Source: Epinephelus fuscoguttatus
Lineage: Eukaryota; Chordata; Actinopteri; Perciformes; Serranidae
DNA length: 64,000 nt
Assembly (NCBI RefSeq): GCF_011397635.1
Contig: NC_064767.1
Coordinates: forward strand, 18,579,037 to 18,643,036
Direction of reading: 5' to 3'
The notes below the pieces were generated by a model. That model was not told where the DNA came from. It worked only from the letters and a program-made list of their open reading frames with translations, and did not search any database. Positions 22,501 to 35,434 of this stretch are shown here, one piece after another; within the stretch, counting starts at the first letter, position 1; every line of letters starts with the position of its first letter. The position numbers and the translations under genes were made by a program.

Positions 22501-25500
22501 ATGACATCTCTATTTGTGCTTCACCTAATACTCGCTGGACTCATGGGTATGTCAGCTAAGCCTTAATAAGAGCACTATGCAGAAATGATAGTCAGGTTTA
22601 TAATTAAAAGAATGTTAGCTGTTATATTGCTGTTCAGTAATACAGTTTGAGTGAATTTTATATATTTATGTTGTGTTTTAATTACAAAAAAAACTTGATA
22701 GAACTTGATACTAACTTGTAACAGATGTGTAATGCAGCTCTGTCACTGAGTAAACTGTAACTGATGGTGATGTACACAATGCTTTTGAATGTACCCCTAT
22801 AAAATAAATGTCTGCTGTTGTTTCAGGAATCCACAGCCAAATTATTACAGTGAGTCAAGTGTCAGTCAAGGCTGGAGACTCCATCTCCATCCCATGTCTC
22901 TATGAGCCGGAATACAAAACCCATGTGAAATACTTGTGTAAAGGAGAGAAATGGAGGTCCTGCTCAGCAGTTAAAACAAACCAGCCAGATAGTTCAGGAA
23001 AGTTTTTGATCTCTGATGACCCAAACCAAACTATCTTCACTGTGAAAATGAAAAATCTACAAAATCCCATTAGTTACTGGTGTGCTGTGGAGAAACCAGG
23101 TATCATACTTGATGTTAAACAACGTTTTGAGCTGTCATTCACCACAGGTAAAATCCATTAAATGTTTCAAACACACATGAAATGATTTCTGTAAACTACT
23201 TGGTGGGAAAAGAAATCTTTTCACTCACATCTCAGGTAATAAAATCAAACTATGCTTTATTTTGTGTTTTTGTCAAGGTACTCCAAGTCTGTATGTGGAC
23301 CAACAAGAAATAACAGCATATGAAGGAGGAAGTGTGACTGTAAGATGTCACTGTCAAGAAAGAAAAGAACGAAAGTGGTGCAGGCTCTCACACCTGCATC
23401 CTGTCAGGTGTGTGTCAGAGCCATCTGGATCAATAGATGGAACAAGAGTGACCATCGATGCAAATGCACGCAATGTTTTCACTGTGACCATGAGTGGACT
23501 GAGGACAGACAGCAGTGGCTGGTACTGGTGTGGCATTAAAAACTTTCAGATGCCAGTGCATATAACTGTTCATGCATTAACCTCAACTACAACTACAACG
23601 ACTCCCAGTACAGCAGGTAAGATACTAACCTTTTTCTATTTATATAAATTAGCAACCTGTCATAATAAGTGGACACAGCAAACGTAACACAAATCAAATC
23701 CTGTCAGTTAATCCTGCAATTTAGAATGTATTCATGCAGTTGACCTTAAAATCTGAGAACTACAATATAATAATCCACAATATGCGGTGTAAAAACACAT
23801 TGTTCTCAATGTGGATTAACATTAAATTTCATGGTTTTTTTTATTCCAGACATTATAACGACACTTCCAACCACTGCCCAGCATTCCTCCCTGCTTACGA
23901 GTGCAGAGCCACACACAGCTCAGCCCACAAACTCCGCCATAAACGGGACAGCTGGAGAGAGCCAGCAAGATGAGAACAAGAGGTCTGTATGTCTTTATTT
24001 CACTCTGAACAGCTTAACTGGGTTCAGATCTGATTCACAGCTTTTTTTCTGCATATCATCCCCTTCCTACCTTTTGTGTTTACATCACAACTGATATGCT
24101 GTATACTGTACGATCTCTTCAAAACACTTAATCACAGATTTGAGCATGGAAGTTTGTTTTTGATTTTTTTATCATTCATTCTTGAGCATAGATTTGTTTT
24201 GTTGCATATAGTTCAGTACATTTTCTGTCAGACAAACTCCATGTTAATCATAGATGAAATTGAAATTAAGCTTATGCATTGCATTCTAGTTTTATGAATT
24301 CAACCTATGGAAGAAGAATGTATGCATAGGCCAATTTCAGACAACATACACTACCTCTTTATTCGTGCTTAAATGTAACTCTGATCTGCATTCATCCTCT
24401 AGTTCCACTATGGTGATCATTCTCACCATCACCCTCATCTTACTGCTGTTGATTGTACTTGCCGCCTTTTTGGGGTGGAAGATGATGAGAAGATGTAAGT
24501 CTGCTTTACTCTCTCTGCTAAAACAAATTCAGGAATAAGATATCTGTTATTTTGTAATATCTTTAAAATGTCTTTTAGATAAAAACAAGCTTCAGAGGAC
24601 GGACATCACTGCGGTAAGATATAGCTATGTGTTTCCCAGTATTGGTAAGACAATAAATGCGTGGTCATCTTCCTCACTGGCATATTTCCTCTTTGCTTGG
24701 TACATAAAAGATTTTACAATATGTCCAAATCAGGACATGAAGTAAACAGCATTTCAGGAACATGAACAATCAAGTGTATGATTTACAATGGTTTCAATAA
24801 GACTACACTGAGTGTGAGCTACTCAGTGCCTAGATCTACTTAAGCATGGTGCATGGTAATATACTGCAGATAATACAAAACGGAAATAACATGTACAGGC
24901 CAACAAGAAATAGATGTATGGATATGATATATGTGGCTCATTTGCAGCTCAATACGGCAAAACTGGAAAATTTTTAAAGCATTGTCTTGTTTTTTAAAGC
25001 CTTGATAAAATGAAAGGACAAAGTTTTTTTTATAATCAGAACAATAAATTAGAATTGATTATCAGCAGCAACCCTTCCTTCCTTCAAGTTTTCTCATTCC
25101 CAAGTAGCCTCTATGTTGTTGCTGAGAGGTCTCTTCAGCTTCTGTGCTGCTCTAACCAGCACTGTCACACTATGTAAAGTAGGGTCAACACAGACCTTAT
25201 GTGACAAACAATTGTAAACTTTTAAACCCAAAGAGAAAATTAAACTATTTATAATACTGTACACTGTACATGACTGCTCTTTGCATAAGTTAAACTCCAG
25301 ATCATATGGCTATCAGTAGGTTTACTGACAGATAAGATGGGTTTGGAAGGGGTTAATGGTATTAAGCATAACGCTGAGTCACACTCCATGACGGCAAACC
25401 TCTGATATGCAAAGCGACTTGTCCAGTAATATTCAAATGAACCAAACTGTTCAGTCAGACAGGAGAAAGCAAATAATTGTAACACAGCGTAACATACAAT

Positions 25501-25820
25501 GAGATTAATTTCAAATTTTCAAACTCACCCCTCAGGGCTCACATACTGGGAGTGATCCTGATGTGCAGTATGCCACCATTGTTCATAAGCAACATGTAGC
25601 AGACCAGCAGAAGGTAAACCAGATGAGAATATTTTATTTTGTTCAACAAAGCATAAAAGACAACAGTGCCTGAAAATACTTTTGCTTACATTTGCATTTG
25701 TCTTTCCCCTGAAATTGCATCACTTTGAGCGTGAATCTCTTTCAACAGAACGAAGACAGTGTGACGTACAGTAACATTGTGTTGAAAGATCGCGTGCGAC
25801 AAATGGTTCGTGGCATTTAA
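22501..25820 (+). CDS. Receptor A: CD300/CMRF35/pIgR-like protein, two Ig-V domains, ITIM tail
   Basis: Eight exons: 22501-22546, 22827-23147, 23278-23616, 23850-23982, 24403-24494, 24579-24613, 25536-25613, 25749-25820. They sum to 1116 nt, giving 371 aa. Exon 1 encodes a signal peptide (MTSLFVLHLILAGLMG). Exons 2 and 3 each encode a V-type Ig domain with the extra CD300/pIgR-type cysteine pair (IPCLYE...YLCKG...SC...YWCAV and VRCHCQ...KWCRL...WYWCGI). Exon 4 is a Thr/Ser-rich stalk and exon 5 a transmembrane helix (ILTITLILLLLIVLAAFLGW). Exons 7 and 8 carry the ITIM-like motifs VQYATI and VTYSNI. Such receptors sit on leukocytes and inhibit through SHP phosphatases. A further exon at 25927-25983 encodes VIYSTV and a stop, and could replace the last exon end. 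This is the most divergent member of the array. Exact orthology is unresolved. Confidence 0.85.
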
Positions 25821-26094
25821 CAATGACAGCTATCTCTTTGTGACTGAAATGGGTTAGTACTGTGGTCATGATTTTCGTCTATAATTATTCAGCATTCTCT
25901 TCTCTGTGCTTGTTCTCTCTTACAAGGCTGAACCAGTAGATGGAAGCGTGATCTACAGCACAGTACACTCTAGAAAAGATTAAGTGCGTGTTAGCAGAGA
26001 ACATGGGAGAACGTCAGTCGTGCAAGTATGGCAACACTGATGAAATCAATCGGATGTGCACTTTATTTGTGGTGTGTTACAAATGCCTGTATAA

Positions 26095-26580
26095 AAAGAA
26101 GTGAACATAGCCACCATGACGTCACCCATTGGTTTGTGGACTGCAATTTTGAAACTTTTTGGCCGTCACCATCTTGTTTTTGGAGCCAGAAGAAACCATA
26201 TTTGGATGAAAGGGTGGAGCTGTGAAGGATTCCCACTGCTATGCCTCTGTACTGATTGACAGGTCACCATGGTAGCAACCTTTCTATCACGCTCTAAAGT
26301 ATACCCTGCTTTATTGTCTATTTTACTCTAAATGGGATCATAATTTACAAAATGGACATCATGCTGTATTGAAGAGGACTTGCAACCAGTAATGGAAAAG
26401 CTTTACTGAGGTGATAAAGGAAATGAGAAGCAGGGTCATCTTCTCATGGACCCTATGATCCCAGCACAATCGAACTTTTGCTTGCACCCACTGGAGTCAC
26501 CCTCTTCTGGCTATTAGAAAGAATGCAGGTTTAAGGCACTTACTTTTCAGACCTGGAGGATGAAGGTTAGAACATTTTGG
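26095..26580 (+). repeat. Interspersed teleost repeat
   Basis: It contains the strings ATGACGTCACCCATTGGTTT, GCCGTCACCATCTTG and TTTTCAGACCTGGAGGATGA, in an order I recognise from a repeat that is very frequent in percomorph genomes. No coding capacity. Recognition is from memory, and the family name is not known to me. Confidence 0.5.
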
Positions 26581-27367
26581 ATAAATCAATCAACCCAGCA
26601 GTCTGTTATTGGAGACATGTCAAATTAAAGACTTTTAGTCATGGACGTTCTTCTATGCAAACCCACACACATACAGTTTATCAAATACTGTTAAATTTTT
26701 CACACACACATGCTAAAAAAAAAGCAAGAATTTAGGAGGCAACGCTAGCACAGTGGTGTTAAAACTTTAAAGGTGTGCTGTGGTGAATTTGTCGCTGTCA
26801 GTTTGAAACACTGAGTAAAAGCAAAAGTTTGACTTTGGGTCAAGAGCAGATCAGAGGCCAGTAAAACTGACCAAATTAAGGAAGTGGCTAAATGGTAGAG
26901 CAACAGTTTAACTCATATCATCTCTTGATGCAGCTTCTTCAGTCACCAGGTTGACATTTAGCATTTGAAAACTATCATGATCCAGGGAGGACCTTTGTTC
27001 ATTTTCATCCCTAGCTTTAACAAGATCAAATTTGATTCTCACATCATCCTGTTAGCCTTTATTATAGGGCCAATAGAAAATGTAAAATATGCATCTCTGT
27101 TGATTTTATTTTTACTGAAAAGATTTAATTGTTATTTGTTTTTACTTGTGATTTTTTTTTTTTTTACTGTAAAGCACTTCGTTTTTGTAAACTCACATAC
27201 TCAAAGCAAAATGTAGCAGCGTGATTTTGTGCTTTGCCGTCAAACCAAATGAATGTAATTGCTTAAAAGGAAGAGGAAGAGAAGTTTAGTAATATAGGAA
27301 GAAAAAAAAATGAGTCTGTCAGTGCATCGGTCCGTGTCGTTTAGTCTTACTCTGCTGACTCACAGAC

Positions 27368-30300
27368 ATGGCTGTTAATCTCAGAGTTCTTCTGATCCTC
27401 TGCGGACTCACAGGTCAGTAACCCGTGTCATTTTATGTGCACAGATGTTTAGTCTTATGCTTTAGCTCGTTATGTCAATTCTAAAATGTCAGTCAGATGA
27501 GTAACACACCAGTTTGTCTTGAAATTATGAGTAATGTGGGCACAATTATGTGTAAGAGGATTACTGTTGGCGATATGTGCAGTAAAATATTGTCTTTATT
27601 CTTGTTGCAGGGATTAACAGCATAACTACAGTCAGTAAAGTGTCAGTGAAGGCTGGAGCCTCAGTCATTATCCCATGTCTGTATGACAAACAATACACAA
27701 ACCATGTGAAAGGTTTGTGTAAAGGATATCATTGGTCCTCCTGCTTGTATGTAGTTAAAACAAACCGTCGAAATTCTAGAAAGTTTTCAATCTCTGAGGA
27801 CAAAAGCCAAAGAATCTTCAATGTGACTATAAAAGATGTGACGGCTGACGACACTAATTACTGGTGTGGTGTGGAGATAGATGGAGGGCCCGATGCCAGA
27901 GCGTATTTTCAGCTGTCAGTCACCACAGGTAAGAGCCCTTAGGCCTTTAAGCACATTTCAAATCCTTTACAACATTTTAACAGTTATAAGGAAAACCCCA
28001 AAGCAGGGTCTCATTGTTTGTTCTGGTGAGTGACTGTTGTCAGGCTACCCACACTTTTCTATTGAATTTGTTTTCCTTTAAGGCACACCCAGTCTATATG
28101 TAGCTCAACAGGCGATCACAGGGTTTATTGGAGATGATATAACCATCAATTGCAACTATCAAAACTCTGGAGTAATCAAGTGGTGCAGGCTGGGCGGCTC
28201 CTGTGTGACGATGACATCTGGATCATTCTATGGAGCAAGAGTGACCATCAATAGGAGGGTCCCCAATGTTTTCACTGTGACTATGAGTGGACTGAGCACA
28301 AAGAGCAGCGGCTGGTATTTGTGTGTCAGTGGAGACATACAGATGCCAGTACATTTAACCGTTACTGTGAAACCTACCACCAGTAAGTACAACAATTATA
28401 AAGGTATATTTGTCAAGCACAGGCATTTGATTTGATTTAACATAGAAGAGATATCAGAAATAGATATTGTCATTTTACTCTGCTTATCATTGTCTTGTTT
28501 TGGATTATAGCCACTCTTGCAACAACACAGAGGTTCTCCACTTTGTCATCTTCTCCCGATCTCATTCCTAATACTGGAGACGGATCATTTATCAGGTCAG
28601 TCTTTGTTTTTACATGCAATTTTTAGAGAACCTAACCTAACTTAGACTTACACTGTATTTTAGCAGTGGTTAAAGGTATACTATGCAGGATTGTCAGTTA
28701 CTGTTTCTAAATCCGCTGGCGTTTCGGGTCACTATGTTTCGGCGCTGTGTCTTTTGGATGCCTGCTGCTTATGGTCTTACACTCTGTTGCTGCCTTTAAA
28801 GCCCCAATCTCATGAGTGCTGTGGTAGCACACACCTATAAATGTCCACGAGCCCAGAAAATAAGAGGTAAATGAGGCAGAGATGGCAGAGAAACTGCCTC
28901 ACACCTCTAGCGGGTCACAAGACACTGAGAGGGATTACTTGTGTATGAGTCTATGCATTGTTTTTAGAAAATCCTGCACAGTATATAACAGTATAAAAAC
29001 AGGCCAGTTACCTAACTGATTTGTATTGTGCACCCAATATGTATGCCGCAGAGCTTCCGTTGACCTAAAGAGCCTCCTCATCCCTCTGTGTTTGTTGATC
29101 CTCATTGTACTGGTGGCCTTGTTCATCTGGTTTTTGTTGAAAAGACACAGTAAGTCAAAGTCAGACGTTTGATCAATCCCATTTATGCCAAATGTTTGTA
29201 ATTCCTAAATATATTTTGTTTGACTTTTAGAACAGACCCAAGCAGAATCATCAGCCACAAGAATGGTAAGATACAGTATGTGGATGAATTTTCCAAAATA
29301 GGTTTTGAACACTTTCATGATTCCTAGGACAATGCTAATGACTCTTGATGATCCTTTAACTTTTCCCATTGTGCCACCGTGAGTTGCATATTTTTGGTGA
29401 GTGAACTGTATCAACTTCTATTGGGTAGACTGATACTGAAATTTGGTACTGGCATTGATGGATGAATTGTACTATCCTTTGTGATCCCTTAACTTTTTAT
29501 CTAGCGGCATCATTGGGTCAAATTTTCAGTTTGTCCAGTACTTTGGTTTCTAACCAAATTAGTATTAATTTTGTCAGCTGCACCATCTCAGTCATCCTTT
29601 TTGCTCTCGCCATGAACATGATAGTCAAGTCAGCAGAGGTGGAGTGCAGGGTAGAGCTTAGATTCTCTGCCCGAGCCCAAGCCGGGTCGTGCAGTAAATG
29701 TTCTGTTATAATGTCAATGTTCTGTGAGTTATTGGCATGTTTGGGATTGAATGAGGTGCGGGGGATGAGGAGGGCTGTGTGAGTGCGCATGCTGGTGTGT
29801 GTATGAGCGAGCTGGAGGAGAGAGCAGGAGTGCACGGATGGAGTTACAGCTAAGTTGTTGTTTGTTGGTTGTTTTGGCGTGGTTACACCTGGGCGAGGGT
29901 GTCTGATGTTTGAAAGACCTGAAACACCCAATGACCCCAGGTTACATCACTGATGATGTGTCCCAGTGCATCCGCAAGAGTATCTTTCAACTCCAAAGAT
30001 TAACAGGCCTTGAGAGTTTTAGTTATATTTAGTCAACTTTATCCTGATTTTTGTTCTAGTTTTAATCAAAGAAAATACTTGACATCAAGACTGAGAATGA
30101 GCATGTCTCTAAATCTTCAGCAGATTTCTTCTGGGGTTTATTCATCTAATTTTGGTGACAGGTTATGGTGGTGAGCTTTGCGCGCTTAGTTTAGTGAATG
30201 TTACAGTTACGGTCATTCCTCTGATCATCATGCTTTGTCTTTGCTTTGAAAAGGATTTTTATCTGTACAAAAATAGTTCATGGTGACTTTTTTGTAACAA

Positions 30301-31568
30301 TTTAATATGATTTAAACTGTATGATGGAAAATTCAACGCCTCAACAGCTTTGTATTTCAGTCGTGACAATCAGTTTGCTCTATCGACAAAAAAGACTTGT
30401 CTACATGTTGACTATTTTAACATACATGATAATTCCTCTTTTATAAATATAGTTGTGCTCTAATTGATGTATTTTTGACACTGTCTGAAGGAAGGTTTGA
30501 TGAAGTCCTCTGACGTTTGCTTTGCTCCCTCAACACAGGCTGACGAAGTAACGTACACCACTGTTCAACACAAGAGCAAAACTTCAAGCCAGGTAACCCA
30601 TAACTGCAGCGATATCTAGAAATCTGGTGTAAAAAAAAAATCTTTAAATATACTGTCTCTCTGCAAAAGAGTATAAGCTGCAGGACTGTGCCACTGCAGA
30701 ACAATCTCAGGATGTGTTATATCTTGTGGGTTTTTATCAGGAGAACACAGTAACCACTTTCAGAAACCAATGATGCATGTGCCGTTAAAGAAAATATTTT
30801 TTAATGAAATGGTTACTAAGATGGAAATTTAGATAAACTCGGACTTTCTGTGAATGACATTTGGTGTCTTCTTCATCACAGGCTGAAGAGGAAGTTGCAT
30901 ACGCTAATATTGGCTTCAAAAGAAAACCATTGGGCCAGGTAACCTTAACACACAATTTGTGGTAAACAATACAAGCCAAGACAGTAATTAGACATTTGTC
31001 ACATAGCCCATGTGAAGTCTGAGCAAAGTGTCAATCATTTATGTTTAGCTGCATGTGTAATTTATGTAGAAAGTAGTCCCTCCCCCTCAGTGGTAAGTCA
31101 GTGGCTCCGGCCTTGATACAGCACACAAAAAGACACACAGGGGACCTTAGTGATTGAACTTCTTTAACGTATTTGACCAAGTGCAAGAATGCTCAATAAG
31201 CCGATTTCAAATTCATCAGAACCTGGAAAGTGTTCAATTCTCTGATTATTATCTTGCCCAGAGCTACGCTGAGAATGATGTGGACGTCATGTACAGCTCT
31301 GTGGTCACCCTGAAGCAAAAACCTAGAAAAAGGGTAAGTATCATATTGTTTCTCACTTCCTGTTCTTTCATTTCAAATCATCACATTGGTATAACAGAAG
31401 AATTTACCATCTAATTACGCCCCTTTTTTAGTCTTTGTCAGATTAAAAACAAATTATCTTTGCTCTTCCTTCTTAATTGTCGTATTTGCTTTCATTCTCC
31501 AACAGGTTGAAGCAGAAGATAAGGATGTTGCATACAGCACATTGGCTCAGCACCACCACAACTTTTAA
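27368..31568 (+). CDS. Receptor B: CD300/CMRF35/pIgR-like protein with four ITIM-like motifs
   Basis: Ten exons: 27368-27413, 27611-27928, 28083-28382, 28511-28595, 29052-29149, 29231-29265, 30539-30592, 30882-30938, 31262-31333, 31506-31568. They sum to 1128 nt, giving 375 aa. Layout: signal peptide (MAVNLRVLLILCGLTG), V domain 1 (IPCLYD, GLCKGYHWSSC, YWCGVE), V domain 2 (INCNYQ, KWCRLGGSC, WYLCVS), short stalk, transmembrane helix (LLIPLCLLILIVLVALFIWFLL), then a cytoplasmic tail. The last four exons are phase 0 on both sides and each carries one tyrosine motif: VTYTTV, VAYANI, VMYSSV, VAYSTL. All fit the V/I/LxYxxV/I/L pattern. The expected role is an inhibitory myeloid/lymphoid surface receptor binding lipids, Ig or other ligands. 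The ligand cannot be inferred. This is the most complete member of the array and serves here as the reference gene structure. Confidence 0.88.
28674..28988. mobile_element. MITE in receptor B intron 4
   Basis: An approximately 315-bp insertion has imperfect terminal inverted repeats: GGTATACTATGCAGGATT at the left, and GTTATATACTGTGCAGGATT read inward from the right. No coding capacity. The intron is otherwise short in the sister gene C. Confidence 0.65.
29290..29615 (+). repeat. Interspersed repeat copy (same family as 35435-35850)
   Basis: The sequence TTTGTGATCCCTTAACTTTTTATCTAGCGGCATCAT, split here by small changes, recurs near 35610. The following phrase about a gap-containing CCAGTACTTTGGTTTCTAACC also resembles the usual family sequence. 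It lies in receptor B intron 6. This is a high-copy fish repeat of unknown class. Confidence 0.5.
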
Positions 31569-32353
31569 ATGTCTGTCTGTCTTTATATGTCTCTATTACT
31601 GGACCTTTTTTTGTTTCTTAGACTGGAGTGTTGCAAGGTGTTATCTGCTGTTGTGCAGTAATGTTTTCCTTCTCCTTTTTCATTTGTTTCTGTTAGACCT
31701 TTTTTTTTTTTTAACACTTCTCTGCATTTTTGCAACACGGTTCAAAAAAGAATTACCAATTCCCCTGATGTGTATCTTGATTTTACGGTATTATTTATGA
31801 GGCGTAAAGCTCAAATTGATATATAATCCTGAACCCGTAATGTATATTAGCCCTAGGTTTAATATATGACTTATATATAACCTAGTATGTCTCGTCTGTG
31901 GTTCCTCAAGCACATGTTTTTCATTAAGGGATTGCTCAGTGGTTCTCAGTCAAACTAAGGGGCTTTTTTTTAAGAAATTACAGTCACTGCCTTATTTCAT
32001 TTATGAAACCACAGGCTAAACGCAGATATTTTAAGTACAAATAGCATGATGTGTAAGTCCAGTAATTCAAAGGGTCCTGGCTTTCTGCCTCAGTGGGACC
32101 AATGGGTATACAACATCCTGTGATTGGTCAACAGATGTTAAAAATTCAAAGAAGGTGCTTCATCACCATTCAGGGTTGCTTCTGTGTTTTTGTGTTTTTC
32201 TGTGTACTGTGTGTTTCTGTCACTTTTGACATTTACAGTCTCATTTCAGTTGACAAAAAGTGATCTGAAACCAAAGCAGGACACAATTACCGAACATCTG
32301 TGTGCAAGATATTTTTTTTAATATTTGAGGTAGTTATGAAAAAGAATATTTTA

Positions 32354-32359
32354 AATAAA
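32354..32359 (+). terminator. Candidate polyadenylation signal of receptor B
   Basis: AATAAA about 790 nt after the receptor B stop and before receptor C. Weakly supported by position only. Confidence 0.35.
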
Positions 32360-32629
32360 TGAAGACAATTCAGTCCATACACCTTGAGTACTTCTTTTTT
32401 TTGTAAATTGTGTATTCACCTGACGTAACATCCAGCCAACATTGAGCTAGATTGTTCTCTAGCTGCGTAGATATTTATATACATCTAACTAACCAATATA
32501 AAGCAACTTCCTGACAGTGGAGGAAGACGCATTTTGACTGTTGCATTTGCATATTTTGGAAAATTAGGAAGTAGACGATCAGTCTTACAATGCGCTGGTT
32601 CGTGTTACTTTGTCTTGACTCACAACGAC

Positions 32630-35385
32630 ATGGCTGTTCATCTCCTCTTTCTTCTCCTCCTCACCGGATTAACAGGTCAGTCACAGGGATCATTTTATAA
32701 CTGTGTGCATATTGTATGCTTCTAATGATAATGTCAGAAGATGATAATAATTATAACTATTATAATTATTATAATAAGTTTGACAAGTAATATCCTACAG
32801 TTTGGTATTTCATAGACTGTAGACTGTAATGACCTTATATGTAACAACTAATATAAACAATATGCAGGTCATATGAAGAAAGATTATTGTTAGTGGATAG
32901 AACCATTAAAATGCTATTTTTGTTCTTGTTGCAGGAGTTCACAGTGTAACAACAGTCAGTAAAGTGTCAGTGAAGGCTGGAGCTTCAATCTCTATCCCAT
33001 GTCTCTATGGCTCACGATTCATAAACAATGTCAAATATTTGTGTAAAGGATATTATTGGGACTTCTGCTCTCATGTAGTTCAAACAAACCAAGGAAATTC
33101 AGGAAAGTTTTCAATCTCTGATGACAAAAGCCAAAATATCTTCACTGTGACAATAAAAGATCTGGTGGATAAGGACAAAAATTACTGGTGTATTGTGGAG
33201 GTTAATGGAGGGTCAGATGTTGGAGAGTATTTTCAGCTGTCAGTCACTAAAGGTAAGAGCTCTTAAAGCATCTCAACACACATCTTAAATTCTTTACACT
33301 AAAAAAGGGTCTCACTGTTTGCTGTAACCATTTTGTCACTCAAAAGTAATGAGAGTAAATGTAAAGACTGAAGACAATATTTATCCACCAGTTGTACCTA
33401 CTGTATATATATAACACCTATGACACATCACAAGCATATGTCAAAGGCTCCTGCAATTTTCAACTGAACACTGTTTGTTTTCCTTTAAGGCACACCCAGT
33501 CTCTATGTGGCTAATCAGACGATTACAGGATTTAAAGGAGGCAAAATAACCATCAGTTGTCACTATAGAAACTCTGGAGAAACCAAGTGGTGCAGGCTGG
33601 GCAGCTCCTGTGTGACAAATCCATCTGGATCAATAGATGAAACAAAAGTGACCGTCAATGCAAGTGTCCCCAATGTTTTCACTGTGACTATGAGTGGACT
33701 GAGTGCACAGAGCAGCGGCTGGTATTTGTGTGTCAGTGGAGACCTGCAGATGCCAGTACTTGTAACTGTTGATAAGCAACCAACCACCAGTAAGTACTAA
33801 GTATTTATAAATACTAAACATACATTTGTAAATTATAGATGTTTGTAAAGTAAAATCATTTGCTGTTTAACCATATTATCGCCCGTTCATGAACCTGTGA
33901 ACTTTACCTGTTTTTGCAGACGCACCACCTACAACAACTCAGCGTAACAAAAGGTCAGTGTAACTACTGCACACTGTTGGACTGTTTTATCAAGTCTGTT
34001 TATCTGTGTGCTTTAAATGTATGTTGCAGTGTTTCAGTTGATCTTAAGAGCTTCATCATCCCTCTGGGTTTGCTGATCTTCGTGGTAATGGTGACTTTGT
34101 TCATCTTGTTTATGCTGAAAAGACAAAGTAAGTCTACGCTGTTTTTTGATAAATCCAATTCATGCCAAAACTGTTTGTTATTCATAAACATTTTACCATA
34201 ATATAGACTATTGTTCATCGAGTTTTAATTCACTTTTAGAGCAGAGCAAAGACGAATCATCGGCCACAGCGACAGTAAGATATGCTGCTTCATTATATAA
34301 AAACTAGAATAGAGAATAGCGTAGAAACTTAGTTGAGCACATCTGTGATCACAAATACAGTTAATAAGTTTATGGTTATTTGTTCATACTTATTCATGTT
34401 CTGTCCTCTGCTCTTTTAACACAGGCCAAAGAGGAAGTAACGTACAGTGTTGTTAAGAAAAAGAGAAAAACTCCAGCCCAGGTAAGGGACTGTATGAAAA
34501 TTGTTGGGGCTGAACCCTTGCAAATATTGCTTTACTTTGTTTTTTACTATTGTATGAAATAAGGTTTTGTGAAATTCCTACTGAAGTATTTTTATGACAT
34601 GGTTTATGCCTTTTTCTTTTTCTTTTTTTTTCAGATGTGGTCATGTTGATGTAATCTAATCAGATGTTGTTTAATATAATGGTTTAAAGCTATTATTTTA
34701 ATAATGTTTGGTTTTCTTTTCATCAGGCACAAGAGGATGTAACATACAGCAATGTAAAGCACAAGAGAAAAACTCCAGCCCAGGTAAGGGACTGTATGAA
34801 AATTGTTGGGGCTGATCTCTTACAAATATGTCTTTATTTTGTTTTTACTATTGTATGAAATAAGGTTTTCTGAAAGTCCAGCTGCATTTTCAGTAAACTT
34901 TTATGGTAATTGCTACGGAACTATTATTATGATTATTATTATGCCTTTTTTTTCCCAAAAGTGGTCATGTTGATGTAATCTAATCAGATGTCGTGTAATA
35001 TAATGGTTTAAAGCTGTTATTTTAATAATGTTTGGTTTTCTTTTCATCAGGCACACGAGGAAGTAACATACATCAATGTAAAGCAGAAGAGAAAAACTCC
35101 AGACGAGGTAACCCTAAACCATCAAAACCACAACTTGTAGTATACAACACAAGTGCATGAAAAGACACATAAGTACACTCAAATAACATTTATTGTTTAA
35201 TCATACATATGAGTAATTGAATAAAGCAAAAAGAGATTTTTAAAGAAAAGGTTTAACTGTTCAGTTGATTTATGCTTCCTGTCTGTGTCTTCTTTCTTAC
35301 CCAGAGGTCGGATGCTAAGAGTGATGTGGACGTGACGTACAGCTCTGTGGTTATTGTTGAACAACAAACTAAGGGTACATTTTAA
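32630..35385 (+). CDS. Receptor C: CD300/CMRF35/pIgR-like protein with duplicated ITIM exons
   Basis: Ten exons: 32630-32675, 32935-33252, 33490-33789, 33920-33953, 34030-34127, 34240-34274, 34425-34481, 34727-34783, 35051-35107, 35305-35385. They sum to 1083 nt, giving 360 aa. It has a signal peptide (MAVHLLFLLLLTGLTG), two V domains (IPCLYG, YLCKGYYWDFC, YWCIVE; then ISCHYR, KWCRLGSSC, WYLCVS), a short stalk and a transmembrane helix (FIIPLGLLIFVVMVTLFILFML). Four phase-0 exons then carry VTYSVV, VTYSNV, VTYINV and VTYSSV. Exons 7, 8 and 9 are each 57 nt, and the sequence around them is tandemly repeated. Exon 10 reads through its ancestral donor position into a stop (KGTF). A remnant of the ancestral last exon lies at 37233. 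Expected role: an inhibitory leukocyte receptor, like B. Confidence 0.85.
34425..35107 (+). repeat. Tandem duplication of an ITIM exon with its introns
   Basis: The stretch after exon 7 (from the shared donor phrase CCCAGGTAAGGGACTGTATG near 34476) reappears after exon 8 (near 34778). The text before exon 8 (GTGGTCATGTTGATGTAATC near 34636) reappears before exon 9 (near 34963). The repeat unit is therefore about 300-325 bp and contains one 57-bp exon plus one intron. The copies look over 90% alike by eye, so the duplication is recent relative to the family. Confidence 0.85.
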
Positions 35386-35434
35386 GAATTTCACATGCAC
35401 TGTACACAGTGAAGCTTTTTTCCCACATTTTTTT

